From positions 992,001-1,056,000 of the forward strand of contig CM034141.1 of the NCBI GenBank assembly GCA_019914995.1: a stretch of DNA of 64,000 bases, in the 5' to 3' direction. The notes below the pieces were generated by a model. It was not told the origin of the DNA, did not search any database, and worked only from the letters and a program-made list of their open reading frames with translations. This stretch comes from Acanthochlamys bracteata. Taxonomy: Eukaryota; Streptophyta; Magnoliopsida; Pandanales; Velloziaceae. Positions 13,549 through 23,626 of this stretch are shown piece by piece; position 1 is the stretch's first letter; each line of letters opens with the position of its first letter. A program made the position numbers and the translations under genes.

Positions 13549-13777
13549 GGACGCGTTTAATATGCTATCTAAATTTTATTTTTTTCAAACTCATTTTTTA
13601 TATAAAATAAATAAATATTTTAAATAATTTTTTATCATTTTTTTTCAAATTTATTTTCAAAACTTACTAAATAACACAAAATTAATATATAAACTTATTT
13701 TTTATAAATTTAATTTTTTGTTTAATATTTTAAATTATTTTTTTAAAAAGTGAGTTTACCTAGATATACACGTATCC
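13549..13777. repeat. AT-rich MITE-like element, family B
   Basis: Left end GGACGCGTTTAA and right end ACACGTATCC are imperfect inverted repeats of the family B type. Just inside are CAAACTCATTTTTTA on the left and AAAAAGTGAGTTT on the right, complementary to each other and shared with the 2054-2248 copy. Ends are approximate. Confidence 0.45.
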
Positions 13778-14712
13778 TTTGTATTTATTAAAATGATGTG
13801 GATTGTTTTAACATAAGCAAAGATCTATCAAAAAATCAGGTAATGTAACTCGGATGAAAAAAATATTTAAAATACAGTAGTGTGTACGAACAAAAATAGC
13901 ACAGCGAAATATTTAGCACATATTAGAATCTTTCAATTCAAGTTGAGATTGTTAAAAATGAATAAGATAATTACACAAATACAAAATATATGTGGAAAAA
14001 ATAAAAAAAATTTCACGGTGATATGTTTATACCAAAAGAGATATCACTATGGGATGTGATTACAATATAAATTTACAACTTTATTTTTTTATTTGTATAT
14101 TTCTTACAAATTTTACACATTTGGGACATATATATAGGATATAAAAAAATCTTTTAATAGCTAGTCCAATAAATAATTAATTCTTCAAATCAACTCCTCG
14201 GTTTGGTAACCATCTCTTTGGCATTGATTTCTTGACATAATTTTCTATGGTAGTTAGAATGAATCTAAACATAACTTCTTCATAAATCTGAATATAAATT
14301 TTTCATGAATTTGAATATAACTACTATAGCAGTTATGTTGAACTAAATGATAGACTATCAGTAGCTATTTGTGGACTGCTTGATTAGAAATTCATCGAAG
14401 TGTCCTTATATCTAACAAAAGATGTTTCCAAAGTTTGAGATGTTGGTATTCTAATGAAAACGAGAGCAAAGAAAAGTTAAAAATTGATAATGAAGAGACT
14501 ACTATCTACAAATATTCATACTTCAGTTAGATTAGAAGTTCCTGTAACATACTTCTGAAGAGTTGTTAATCTTAGTTTCCTCATAGGAGCAAAAAAGAGA
14601 GAACTAACAAATTGCGTGGGCATGTTAATGGGCTTTAATAGGCCTAATCCAAAATCCAAATTTTCTACCTGCTCCCATCTAGCTCATATGGGGCATTAGG
14701 CAATGCGTTTGA

Positions 14713-14937
14713 AATGATCATCATTTTAACCAAGTATTTTATATATTTCAAAAAGATTTATATAGCATTCTATAAATATTTCTAAAAAATTTTAAAATAT
14801 ATAAAAAAATTGTATCTCGTATAACTTTTGTAGATCTAATTTTTAAGATAAAAAAATTCAAACTCATTTCACAAAAAATTCTTAAAATATTATTCATTTC
14901 AGAAAATTTTATTTTTTAAGCATTTTTCAGACGACTC
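14713..14937. repeat. AT-rich MITE-like element, family A
   Basis: It starts at TGCGTTTGAAATGATCATC and ends near TTTTAAGCATTTTTCAGACG. The first bases match the canonical copy at 15252-15499, and the last are the inverted complement of that type of end. It lies within the first copy of the local duplication. Confidence 0.5.
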
Positions 14938-15251
14938 TATAATATTTTGAATGCCATAATATTCCCTATCTAGCTCATATATTAAATGGGCTCATAGTAG
15001 GCCCAATCCAAAGTCCAATTTTATTTTTCTAAAATGTGATTTTTAAAAAAATTTTTTTTTTGAAAAGTAAGTTATTGATAAATAAATAATTATGAAAGAG
15101 CATAAAATGTTTTGGCTAATAAAATTATTTTCTAGATAGAAAAGAAGCATCCTACTGATTCTTTTCTCCCCTTCAATACTAAACTACATTTGAGTTTCTT
15201 TGGGAGCAAAAAGCTAACAAATTGCGTGGGCATATTAAGGGGATATTTGAG

Positions 15252-15499
15252 GCTGCGTTTGAAAAGTTATTTATTAATTTTTTTTAATTTTTTTTATTTA
15301 TGTTTTTAAATATATATTTTTAAAGTATATAAAAAATTTATTTAAAAATTTAGAAAGTGTAGAAAAATTTTACGGAGTGAGATCTTTTTATTGTATATTT
15401 TTATTTTTTTTTAAAATAAAAAAATAAAACTTATTTAAAAAAAATAAAAATATTTTTTATTTTAAAAAAATTTTATTTTATAAGCATTTTTAAACGCCC
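15252..15499. repeat. AT-rich MITE, family A, best-preserved reference copy
   Basis: The ends are GCGTTTGAAAAG on the left and TTTTTAAACGCC on the right, an imperfect terminal inverted repeat around an almost pure A/T core of about 248 bp. The asymmetric middle, AGAAAGTGTAGAAAAATTTT then GAGTGAGATCTTTTTATTG, is repeated almost base for base on the opposite strand in the element at 21539-21791. That proves a repeat family and not chance A/T composition. There is no coding capacity. Confidence 0.65.
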
Positions 15500-15655
15500 T
15501 AAATAAACGATAAATCAATTTCTTTACCTGCCCCAATATAAGACCATCCTTTTCCAAGTCCTATTTTGATTTTAGTTCACCAACTACGTAACCAATCAAA
15601 CACATAATTAATATATATATATCATATCATACTATTCAATTCATACTTATAATAG

Positions 15656-15853
15656 TGTATTCGAAATATTTTTTAAAAAATATTATATTTTGATAAATAC
15701 ATTTTTTATTATTGATCTAACAAATAATAATAATAAATTATAAAAAAGTTTTGAATTTTTTAAATATTTTTAATTTTAAATAAATTTTATAAAAATTATA
15801 AAGAATTTTTAAAATATTAAAATAAAAATAAAAAAGTTATTTTCGTTGCGAAA
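15656..15853. repeat. AT-rich MITE-like element, family A
   Basis: It begins near GTATTCGAAATATTTTTTAA and ends with TTTTCGTTGCGAAACGCCCC. Core composition and end sequence match family A. It lies about 170 bp upstream of the first dirigent gene and may overlap its promoter region. Confidence 0.45.
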
Positions 15854-16078
15854 CGCCCCTTTAATCATGTATTATAAGAATATACATTATTATTTTTTAA
15901 AAGAAACTTTGATTTTCGGGACACATCAGGTTCAGTTGAACACAACACCTAACACAGGTTGAAACAGAACTGAAATGAAAGCAACTACTCACCAAACCAA
16001 AAGCACTCACAACTAATACACGCCATGTTCTATTTCCCCAACTCCCACATTTACTCTTCTGCTAACTCTTCTCCGGCA

Positions 16079-16741
16079 ATGGCCTACACCCTTGTCTTAA
16101 TGCTCCTCAGTCTCCTTTCTTTCTCCGGCACCGGCGTTAACGCGGAAACCGAAACCCAACTGCACTTCTATTTCCACGACATAGTCGCAGGTCCGAACCG
16201 GTCAGCCATCCGTGTCGCAGAAGCTCCTTCATCGAACTCATCCGCAACGAGTTTCGGGGTCGTCGTAATGATCGACAACCCGTTAACAGAATCACCGGAC
16301 GTGAACTCGAAACTCGTCGGAAGAGCACAAGGGACGTACTCGTTTGCTTCACAAGAAGAAGTTGGAGCACTGCTCATGGCAATGAACTTGGTTTTCTTGG
16401 AAGGTGATTTAAACGGTAGCAGTGTTACCGTGTTCGGACGTAACTTGGTTACCAGTGATGTTCGAGAAATGCCGATTATCGGCGGTACAGGAAAGTTCCG
16501 GCTAGCTCGAGGCTACGTGCTAGCTCATACAAATTATTTTGATCTAGTTACTGGTAACACGATTGTGGAGTATAACGCTACTGTGTTGCATAATAATGGA
16601 GCAGCTGTAGTTGATAGTTCTACTAGCAGTGGTACTACAAGCACTGCAGCTACTACTGATGCTTCTTCTGGAGTTGCGAAGGAGTTGCAGAAATTGTTAC
16701 TGATTTCGTGTTTGTTTTTGTCTTTCTATAATCTTTTGTAA
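16079..16741 (+). CDS. Dirigent protein with a predicted GPI-anchor tail
   Basis: Intronless. The start at 16079 is preferred because it opens directly into a signal peptide (MAYTLVLMLLSLLSF, cleavage likely after GVNA). An in-frame ATG at 16025 would add 18 residues in front of it. The dirigent beta-barrel runs from ETQLHFYFHDIVAGPN through NPLTESP, GRAQGTYSFAS, GRNLVTSDVREMPIIGGTG, KFRLARGY and ends at EYNATVLH, as in DIR22/DIR23-type proteins. Such proteins normally stop there. This one continues about 50 residues: a Ser/Thr-rich linker, small residues (DASSG) that could serve as omega site, and a hydrophobic end (LLLISCLFLSFYNLL). Dirigents steer phenoxy-radical coupling or related cyclisations in the apoplast; a membrane-held form is inferred. 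An AATAAA lies near 16772. Confidence 0.9.
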   Translation: MAYTLVLMLLSLLSFSGTGVNAETETQLHFYFHDIVAGPNRSAIRVAEAPSSNSSATSFGVVVMIDNPLTESPDVNSKLVGRAQGTYSFASQEEVGALLMAMNLVFLEGDLNGSSVTVFGRNLVTSDVREMPIIGGTGKFRLARGYVLAHTNYFDLVTGNTIVEYNATVLHNNGAAVVDSSTSSGTTSTAATTDASSGVAKELQKLLLISCLFLSFYNLL

Positions 16742-18182
16742 AATTTTTGTGGATGTTCATTATTTTTCATACAAATAAAGCTCTGCTTTGAATATCGTGT
16801 TATTAATTTGAGCGCATAATAAAAGCTTTCTGCTAATTCAAAGTTTTAATTGTTTGCTGTTTCTGGATGGTGGTGAGAAAAAAGACACCGCTGATTGAAA
16901 CGTCTTTCAAATTCAATAATTAAAAAAACAAGCAAAAAATTAGAGACCATTTGTAATTAATTAGAGATCATTTAACAATTGCTTTAATTAGAAGATCACA
17001 AGTACTTGGGCTAACCTGCGCCAATACAGCCTGGCCCGTATATGGTGGTATCACATATGGCCCATAAGGATCAGCCCATCTTTCTCGCCCATAAAATATT
17101 GGTTATGCAGTGCCGTCGGTGTGGATTGAAGATAATGTTTCAGAGTTGGTTGAGCAGAAGATGCTTACGTGGCTTGGAGATGCTATACGATGGCGAAGCT
17201 GATGCTTGCTTTGGTTCTAATTCTTTTGGCAAAATAACGGCGACCACATGATCCGAGTCCGGGCGATTTTTCTGTCTAATGAACGAGGAATCTGTTTTGA
17301 AATCGTTGAACCTGCACCCACTCGGTGCTCGAGTATATGATTCAACTGGAATCACACAAGCGTAGATTGATAGAAATTTTCAGTACCTGCAAATTTAGAA
17401 GGTAGATAGTAGAGGAAATCAAATTTGAAAATAAACTTTAGAGTGATTATTAAAATATTTTAAATATTTTAAACAAATAAAGTTGAGTTCAGAGCAACTA
17501 AAATATTAGTCATCATTTCATTTTAATTTTTATTTTTCATATAATTTTTTAATTTTAAAAAAATTAAAACATATAAATAAATTATATCTTATAAAACTTA
17601 TATATGTTATATTTTAAAATAAAAACTAAATTTATTTTTAAAAACTTTATTTTAAGCAGTTGGAAAGGACTTCTAAATTACCCAATTGAACGTGGATCAT
17701 TCCACTGTTAATCATGGATTAGTTGCGAGCTCCTATTTTATTTTTACAAAAGAGAGTATTTAGAAGTGTTTATAGAATATATTTTATTTTTAAAAAATAA
17801 GTTTTATTTTTTATTTTTAAAATAATAATAATAATATAGAATGAAAAGACTAATTACATAAAAATATATTTTTTAAATATAACATTTAAATATTTATAAT
17901 ATATATTAAAATATATAAAATTAAAAATTAAAGAATATCGTTAAAAAATATAATCCCAAACGAGTACATGCAAATCCCACACTTTTAGTTGCCATCTGTC
18001 CGACATGTAGTTGAGTTTTGGCAACTCTCAAAACCATTAATCAATCCTACTTAAGCTAACCCTAACCACTCCACCCTAACCACTAATAAATTCAAACCCA
18101 ACCCATTTCACTCGCTACAAATACTAACTAAACACAATAGCACCACCTTCGTGTACGCACAACTCTCCTTCAATATCAAACA
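16742..18182. other. Spacer between the first and second dirigent genes
   Basis: No supported gene. Two family A-like AT-rich elements are visible at about 17455-17660 and 17760-17955. The interval 17040-17400 is less A/T-rich and open in both directions, but nothing in it is recognisable. The last 60 bases lead into the next dirigent gene, with a TATA-like CTACAAATAC near 18115. Confidence 0.6.
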
Positions 18183-18731
18183 ATGGCGCCCTATACCTCT
18201 CTAACGACGACATCCATTCTCTTCTTGTTCTTATTCATCGGCTCCGGCGAAGCGATAACAAGCGCTAGCAGAAAACTCTCAGACACAGAGACTGAAACCC
18301 AGCTGCATTTCTACTTCCATGACATAGTGACCGGGCCGAACCCAACTGCTATTCGAGTAGCGCAAGCTCCATTATCTCTTTCAACTGCCACAGGATTTGG
18401 AGCTGTTGTCATGATAGACGACCCGTTAACAGAAGAACCCGACCCAAATTCTAAGCTTGTAGGTAGGGCCCAAGGCATGTATGCACTTGCATCACAAGAA
18501 GATGCAGGATTGCTCATGACAATGAACTTGGCTTTTGTCGATGGAGATTTCAACGGGAGCAGTCTTGCATTGCTCGGCCGGAATGCGGTTTTTAATGATG
18601 TTAGAGAGATGCCGATCGTCGGAGGAAGCGGAAAATTCCGGCTTGCTAGAGGTTATGCTCTTGCCAGGACTCATGATATGGATGTTGGAGGGAATGCTTG
18701 TGTTGAGTACAATGTTACTGTCTTGCATTAA
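18183..18731 (+). CDS. Dirigent protein (DIR22/23-like), second of the tandem cluster
   Basis: Intronless, 182 residues. A signal peptide (hydrophobic ILFLFLFIGSG) precedes the dirigent domain ETQLHFYFHDIVTGPNPTAI, with DDPLTEEPDPNSKLVGRAQG, FNGSSLALLGRN, DVREMPIVGGSGKFRLARGY and a normal ending EYNVTVLH. It is highly similar to the first gene across the domain (ETQLHFYFHDIV, NSKLVGRAQG, VREMPI, GKFRLARGY) but lacks that gene's C-terminal extension. This points to tandem duplication followed by divergence at the C terminus. The role is stereocontrol or acceleration of radical coupling in the apoplast; the substrate is unknown. Confidence 0.93.
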   Translation: MAPYTSLTTTSILFLFLFIGSGEAITSASRKLSDTETETQLHFYFHDIVTGPNPTAIRVAQAPLSLSTATGFGAVVMIDDPLTEEPDPNSKLVGRAQGMYALASQEDAGLLMTMNLAFVDGDFNGSSLALLGRNAVFNDVREMPIVGGSGKFRLARGYALARTHDMDVGGNACVEYNVTVLH

Positions 18732-18926
18732 TCCTGATCCATTATGCATTATACGTTCATGTACATGTAAACACATGCGGGTAAACTTGGTATCCTTTGA
18801 CGGCGCTTAACATTAGTTATCAAAATTTTATTTTAATTTTTTATTTCTTAATAAGCATTCTACAATTATTTAATTTTTTTTAATTTGAAAGATATAAATA
18901 TATATATATATATGAAAAAATAAGAG

Positions 18927-19290
18927 CACTACAGGTTTTATGCACACACTCTAAGGACGTTTATAGCTATAGAGATCTTCAAATCTAATTTATATTATTA
19001 GATATGAAGAACTATGAGTTGGTAACATGTCAAAAAAATTTCATCTCAATTGAATTATAAATCGACCTCCATCCACCGATATATATATATAATAATTTTG
19101 TTGAGATAAAAAATCGATGGCAACTATTACTTAGGACAAAAAATAACGGATTGTAAAATAGGTCGCTAAAAACTGGTTCTTGGTTGATCGCTAGTTCGTT
19201 TATTTAGCGATCGATTTCTTCTGATTCCTAATAATTTAGTCGTTAAGAATATTTATTTATTGCAAATTAATTTATCGTAAGCTGTTTATT
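18927..19290. mobile_element. CACTA-like subterminal fragment
   Basis: CACTACAGG at about 18930 looks like a CACTA terminus, and 150-350 bp inward there are several short repeats of the TAGCGACC type: GGTCGCTAAAAACTGG, TAGCGATCG and TAGTCGTTAAGAAT. The same motif class marks the clear CACTA end at 62.3-62.8 kb. No transposase is present. Boundaries are uncertain. Confidence 0.4.
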
Positions 19291-19599
19291 AATGGAGAGT
19301 ACAATGGAAGTACTATCTGTCCGTTTTGGATGAGATAATATTTTGTCATCGGTGAGGGATCGGAGTTGCCGGTTGTTGTTTGCGGTACTCGGAGTTACAT
19401 CTTCTGATCTAATTTGCTAGTGGGCATATGCAACTAAAGATTTACGCCTTGTTTGAGATTACTTCTACGAGCATTTCAAGAGTGATTGTAGGAGATATTT
19501 GGTAGTGATTTTAAAATAAGTTTTTTTAAATAAAAAATATTTTAATTTTTTTTTCAAAGAGTGATTATAGGAGACTTACCTTCGTCAACTATATTTGTG

Positions 19600-19607
19600 T
19601 ATATATA
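19600..19607 (+). promoter_or_regulatory. Candidate TATA box of the third dirigent gene
   Basis: TATATATA followed by G lies 63 nt before the start codon, which would leave a short 5' UTR of about 30 nt. Confidence 0.5.
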
Positions 19608-19669
19608 GTTCTATTATAGAAGATGTATAGCTCGCTTGCTATCTTTCTCTAGTTAGCTACTCTACGACG

Positions 19670-20185
19670 ATGGCTACCTCTCTACCCTTAACCATTTCAA
19701 CTATTCTACTCCTACTCTTCTTCTCTCCGGCGACGATCGTCGAGTCGAAGAAAACCCTGCTCCATTTTTACCTACACGACATCGTTAGCCAGCCGAACCC
19801 TACCGCTGTTCTCGTCGCCGGACCAACACCAGCTCCGTCTTTCGGTGACATAGTCGTCATTGACGACCCGCTTACTGCTGACCCTACTATAACCTCCGAG
19901 CTCATTGGAAGAGCTCAGGGGTCGTACGTTTTCACCGCACTGTCTGCATCGGAGCTGGTTATAACAATGAGTGTGACGTTTGTTTTCGTGACTGGAGAGT
20001 TCAATGGAAGCACTCTTTCAGTGCTTGGCCGGAACGATGTGTTATCGGCGGTAAGGGAGTTGCCTATCGTTGGAGGGACCGGAGTTTTCCGGTTTGCTCG
20101 AGGGTTTATGCAGCTCAAGACAGTTTCTTTCAACAGGACTTCCGGCGATGCAGTTGTGGAGTTTAACGTAACTGTGTTATGCTAA
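19670..20185 (+). CDS. Dirigent protein, third and most divergent of the cluster
   Basis: Intronless, 171 residues. A signal peptide (LTISTILLLLFFSPATIVES) is followed by KTLLHFYLHDIVSQPNPTAV, DDPLTADPTITSELIGRAQG, FNGSTLSVLGRND, VRELPIVGGTGVFRFARGF and the ending EFNVTVLC, all typical of dirigents of the DIR22/23 type. Many positions differ from the two upstream genes (LHD for FHD, VFRFARGF for KFRLARGY), so this duplication is older than the one that made genes one and two. The substrate cannot be deduced. Confidence 0.92.
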   Translation: MATSLPLTISTILLLLFFSPATIVESKKTLLHFYLHDIVSQPNPTAVLVAGPTPAPSFGDIVVIDDPLTADPTITSELIGRAQGSYVFTALSASELVITMSVTFVFVTGEFNGSTLSVLGRNDVLSAVRELPIVGGTGVFRFARGFMQLKTVSFNRTSGDAVVEFNVTVLC

Positions 20186-20582
20186 TGATCATCCATCTTA
20201 ACTTTGAATTTTTTTTTTTTCTTTTGTTATTACATTGAAAATTTTCTTTTGTTATATAATCGTATCATATCATATATATGTAAATTCTAATGTTTTGTCA
20301 ATTGCAATAAAACAAAAATATGTTACTTGTGTACACGTTTCATTTGTACAAGTCAAACAATTAATTCATTGGTCAACTTTTGCTTAAAAAACAAAACAGA
20401 ATTTACACACTAACTAAATGGTAGACACGTTGTGCCTTTTATTTTTAAGCAAGTAACCATTGGATCATGCAACTCTTTGAAATTCTTTCTAATAAAATCT
20501 TTAATTTAACGGTTATAGGTATAGGAAGCCGTATACTCTTTATTCTTAGATCGTCTGCAATTAGAATTAATTATTAGCCTGT

Positions 20583-20770
20583 TTGGCATATCATTTTACT
20601 TCATTTTAAAAAAAATTCATTTATATTTTTTAATAAATTTCTATAATATTATACAATTTATTTAAAATTTTAAAAAATATAAAAAATTTACGTCATAAAT
20701 TTTTTTTATTTTTTTAAAATATAAATAAATAAAACTTAATTTTTAAAATAGAATAAAAGCACTCCAAACA
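20583..20770. repeat. AT-rich MITE-like element, family A
   Basis: It starts with CTGTTTGGCATATCATTTTA and ends near TAAAAGCACTCCAAACATTCC, forming an imperfect inverted repeat of the GTTTGG type around an A/T core that includes TTTACGTCATAAATTTT. The fit to family A is good but the ends are approximate. Confidence 0.45.
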
Positions 20771-21008
20771 TTCCAAATATAATACTGATTTTACAGATAT
20801 GATATATGAGTAACGGTCATGATAGGTTCTCAAATTCTGGCAAATATGTTTCACTTGTTTATTTAATAAAATCAGTTAGTTATATAATATAGCTTATATT
20901 TAGTATCCGTAAATGATCCGAACATGAATTTATGGAAAATCAATTTTTAACAAATAAATTATTAAAAAATGAGTTAGTTATAATATATTGATAAAGTATT
21001 AGAGAACG

Positions 21009-21160
21009 TTTAAGAATATTTTTGAAATAAAATTTTTTTTAAAATATATATATTTTTATTTTTTTGAAAAGTAAATTTTATTTTTTTATTTAAAAAATAA
21101 AATATACAATAAAAAATTATTATATAGAAGTTTTTATATTTTTTTAAATAAAAAAAAAAT
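21009..21160. repeat. Truncated AT-rich MITE, family A
   Basis: It begins with CGTTTAAGAATATTTTTGAA and carries half of the family A core, including AAAATATACAATAAAAAA, which matches the inverted core of the reference copy. The opposite end is missing or degraded. Long Lys/Ile/Phe-rich open frames here are a by-product of composition. Confidence 0.4.
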
Positions 21161-21538
21161 AAACGAAGACTAATACAAAGTATAATGTACATTCATTTCA
21201 TTGTATATATTGTAGGTAAAAATCTAGCCCCTTAAGGATACAAGCGTCTATTATACATAAATACAGCTGCAGTAGAGCCGGAATAAGGAAGAAAAAAAAA
21301 GTTGTTATTTATACGCATTATACGCGCAACATTTTACTCAACAACAACAAGACCGTATGTACAACTAATCAAAACTGTACATGGTGATATCCGTATATAT
21401 GCAATCACGTAGACTTTAACTTGTCCAACTTAAACTTCCGCTACGAAAAAATATTCAAATTCGAAAAAAATAAGTATAACGAATTAACTACTCTACAGAA
21501 AGAATGGACAAGTTTTGAATGCGTACCGAGGTTTTTCA

Positions 21539-21791
21539 GGCGTTTGAAATTATTTATGAAATAAAATTTTTTTAAATTGAAAGATATTTTTATTTTTTTT
21601 TTAAAAACAAATTTTATTTTTTTTATTTTAAAAAAAATAAAAATATGCAATAAAAAGATCTCATTTCGTAAAATTTTTTCTACACTTTCTAAATTTTTAA
21701 ATAAATTTTTTATATATTTATAAAATATGTATTAAAAAATATAAAATAAAAAAAATTAATAAGCAGTTTATGGTAAACCGTGCCAAACACC
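21539..21791. repeat. AT-rich MITE, family A, overlapping the 3' end of the GLTP gene
   Basis: Left end GGCGTTTG (21539-21546) and right end CAAACACC (21784-21791) bound a 253-bp A/T-rich element. Read on the minus strand, the middle AGAAAGTGTAGAAAAAATTT then AATGAGATCTTTTTATTG is nearly identical to the reference copy at 15252-15499. The coding frame of the GLTP gene enters the element from the right and stops inside it at 21718. Confidence 0.65.
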
Positions 21792-23626
21792 CCATTTCAT
21801 CCAAGTATGGTCTGAGTATTGGTACCAAATTCTTGATTTCCTTTTTCAGTGCATTGTAATCTTGGCCTTGGCCAACTAGTAGATCGATGAAGATGTCCTT
21901 CTCAGGTATCAGCTTCAGTGCTACCTTTTACAAAATTAGAGTACGAAACCTTGTTTGCAATAATTCGATTTTCATAGAATTTCATTCGGATTATTGCAGC
22001 ATGTTTAACTACCTTATACGCTGCTGATGAGATCCAACCGTGCCACGGCTTCAACGTGCTGCTGTATGCTTCTTCAACCATCTGCTCAAGCCCCGGTTCA
22101 GAGTCCTTCTCTAATCTTTCTAACAATGCCAGACTGAAATCTATCGCCCTGATAAGGACCGGCACAAAATGGTATAAGTTGATAACTGGGCAATGTAACG
22201 TTCATGCGACTGCAAAGCTGAAGTTGATAACTGGGCATTGCCAGACTTTAAACAAAGGCCTGACATTGTTTTAAGAAAATGAAACCATCAAGCTTAATTT
22301 TACAGGTTCTAAGAATTAGTTTTACATGTATACCTGGTAAGCCATACAACAGCTCTGCTGCAGCTGTCGGCTTTCCTCGCCGTTCCATGATCGGATTCTT
22401 TCTTCAAAACTTCTGCTAAACATGCATAAGTAGAAGGATTTGATACGCAGACATCTTCAAGTCTCTGTATAAGCAGAAACAACATTCACTTCCATACAGA
22501 TTTCTACTCTTGATATATATATATATCAATGAAACAAAGGGACACTTTATGCATAGCAACTCACAAGAAAAAAAAATGTTTTGAACCATTATTGTTAAGA
22601 AAAAAATATAATTTCACATTATTTATCAAAAATTTTAAATAATTTTTCTACCAAAAATTTATTTTGGATAACTTTATTATACTTACTTTCATAATTTTAT
22701 TTTTATAAATTTATTTATTAAAGACATTATTTTTTAAATATATTTTTGAATCACTTTCTGATAAATAAAAAAGTCCTCGGAGGCTCGTGCCACTAGCCAA
22801 TAATAAGTTTCTATGCCAACTAACCTCATCCATAAATCATAATTCCAAAACAGTTTCTATTTCATCTTTTTGTGGCAAAGAAAGATTGAAGCATGCGTTA
22901 GCCACAATCCCCAAGACTTCACCTAGTTTCAAAATGGTTTGGAGCAGATAAAAACACAAACATCAATAACATTAACAAAAACAATCAAACATGATAACTC
23001 TGATTTAGAAGTTGATTTTGTCATGAAATGGAAATTAAAATTTTTTTTCTTTTATAATCTTTTGTTCTTATTCATGAAGGTTGAAAATTGAATAGCGCAC
23101 GTCTGGATTTTCTTGGATACCTGTATGTTTCTCTGTATGTCCTGCTGCAGTACTGCCATGGTCAGCCCGACCTTATCTGCACCATCAAAATCTTAGAAGT
23201 TTTTTTTGTCTAACACTATGACTGCTTGTGTTTGAAATTGAATGAGCAGATCAAAATCATTCACTATATTTGATTAATATTGCATAAAGATTCAATCAGC
23301 AAAGAACAGGAATTTGAGATTGAGTTAAAAAATCTGCTAAGTAATTTACCAAGAACATGAAGAAGAAGATTGGAAACGGCAAGTAATGCAAAGGTGGAAA
23401 CTTTCTTCTCACCACCGCTGCCGCCGTCGACGCTGTTCGCCGATAACAAAACCAATAACTCCTCCACGGGAACCCTTATTTCCGATTGCCGCCGTTCCCC
23501 TGTTTTCAGATGACCACAACCATCATCAACAACAACAACAATAATTTCTTCTCTAATCTGTTCTTCAGCTGATTCATCGTCGTTATTGTTTAAGGAAACA
23601 ACATTCATGCTCTGATCAACTGCCAT
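21718..23626 (-). CDS. GLTP-domain lipid transfer protein (ACD11-type) with a MITE-derived C terminus
   Basis: Five exons on the minus strand: 23350-23626, 23121-23176, 22334-22464, 22013-22148 and 21718-21924. All junctions are GT-AG and in frame, giving about 268 residues. Proteins of this fold move ceramide-1-phosphate or related sphingolipids between membranes; ACD11 is the plant model. Visible domain pieces are LAVSNLLLHVLDKVGLTMAVLQQDI, GTARKADSCSRAVVWLTR (basic headgroup-binding region), AIDFSLALLERL and LKPWHGWISSAAYKVALKLIP with the conserved Trp-His. The N-terminal 65 residues are acidic, low-complexity and probably disordered. After RPYLDEMG the normal C-terminal helix is replaced by CLARFTINCLLIFFILYFLI and a stop, all encoded by the MITE at 21539-21791. 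That tail is hydrophobic enough to be a tail anchor. Ligand and effect are unknown. Confidence 0.85.

Larger units (their letters stand above)
14583..15545. repeat. Local direct duplication split by MITEs
   Basis: The phrase CTAACAAATTGCGTGGGCAT occurs near 14610 and again near 15213. TAGCTCATAT follows TCCCATC near 14673 and TCCCTATC near 14964. TAGGCCTAATCCAAAATCCAA near 14640 has a partner TAGGCCCAATCCAAAGTCCAA near 14997, and ACCTGCTCCCAT near 14668 has ACCTGCCCCAAT near 15527. The second copy is broken up by the family A element at 15252-15499. Confidence 0.5.
9207..16024. other. Gene-poor AT-rich spacer between GUX and the dirigent cluster
   Basis: No gene is supported across nearly 7 kb. 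A 62-codon minus-strand frame at 10486-10674 has no recognisable domain. The interval contains several family A and B MITE-like elements, a GCAAA-type short tandem repeat at about 10769-10793, and a local duplication at 14.58-15.55 kb. The rest is A/T-rich sequence with no pattern that I can name. Confidence 0.65.
18732..19669. other. Spacer between the second and third dirigent genes, with CACTA-like debris
   Basis: No gene seen. An AT-rich block at about 18818-18925 resembles family A. The interval 18927-19290 resembles the subterminal region of a CACTA element and is listed separately. The final 70 bases hold the promoter of the third dirigent gene. Confidence 0.6.
20186..21538. other. AT-rich spacer between the dirigent cluster and the GLTP gene
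   Basis: No gene. It contains two AT-rich family A-like elements, listed separately. Between 21190 and 21530 lies non-repetitive sequence without a recognisable frame. The minus-strand bases just left of 21539 would be the natural continuation of the GLTP gene before the MITE arrived. Confidence 0.6.

Noticed and set aside
17140-17390. Minus-strand open frame (IPVESYTRAPSGCRFNDFKT and following) with an acceptor-like TTTGCAG upstream
   Set aside because: It reads like protein, but there is a stop just upstream, no start, no partner exon and no family I recognise; the opposite strand is also open. Not enough to call a gene.
21010-21650. Lys/Ile/Phe-rich minus-strand frames
   Set aside because: They are products of A/T-rich MITE cores, repeated wherever those elements lie.
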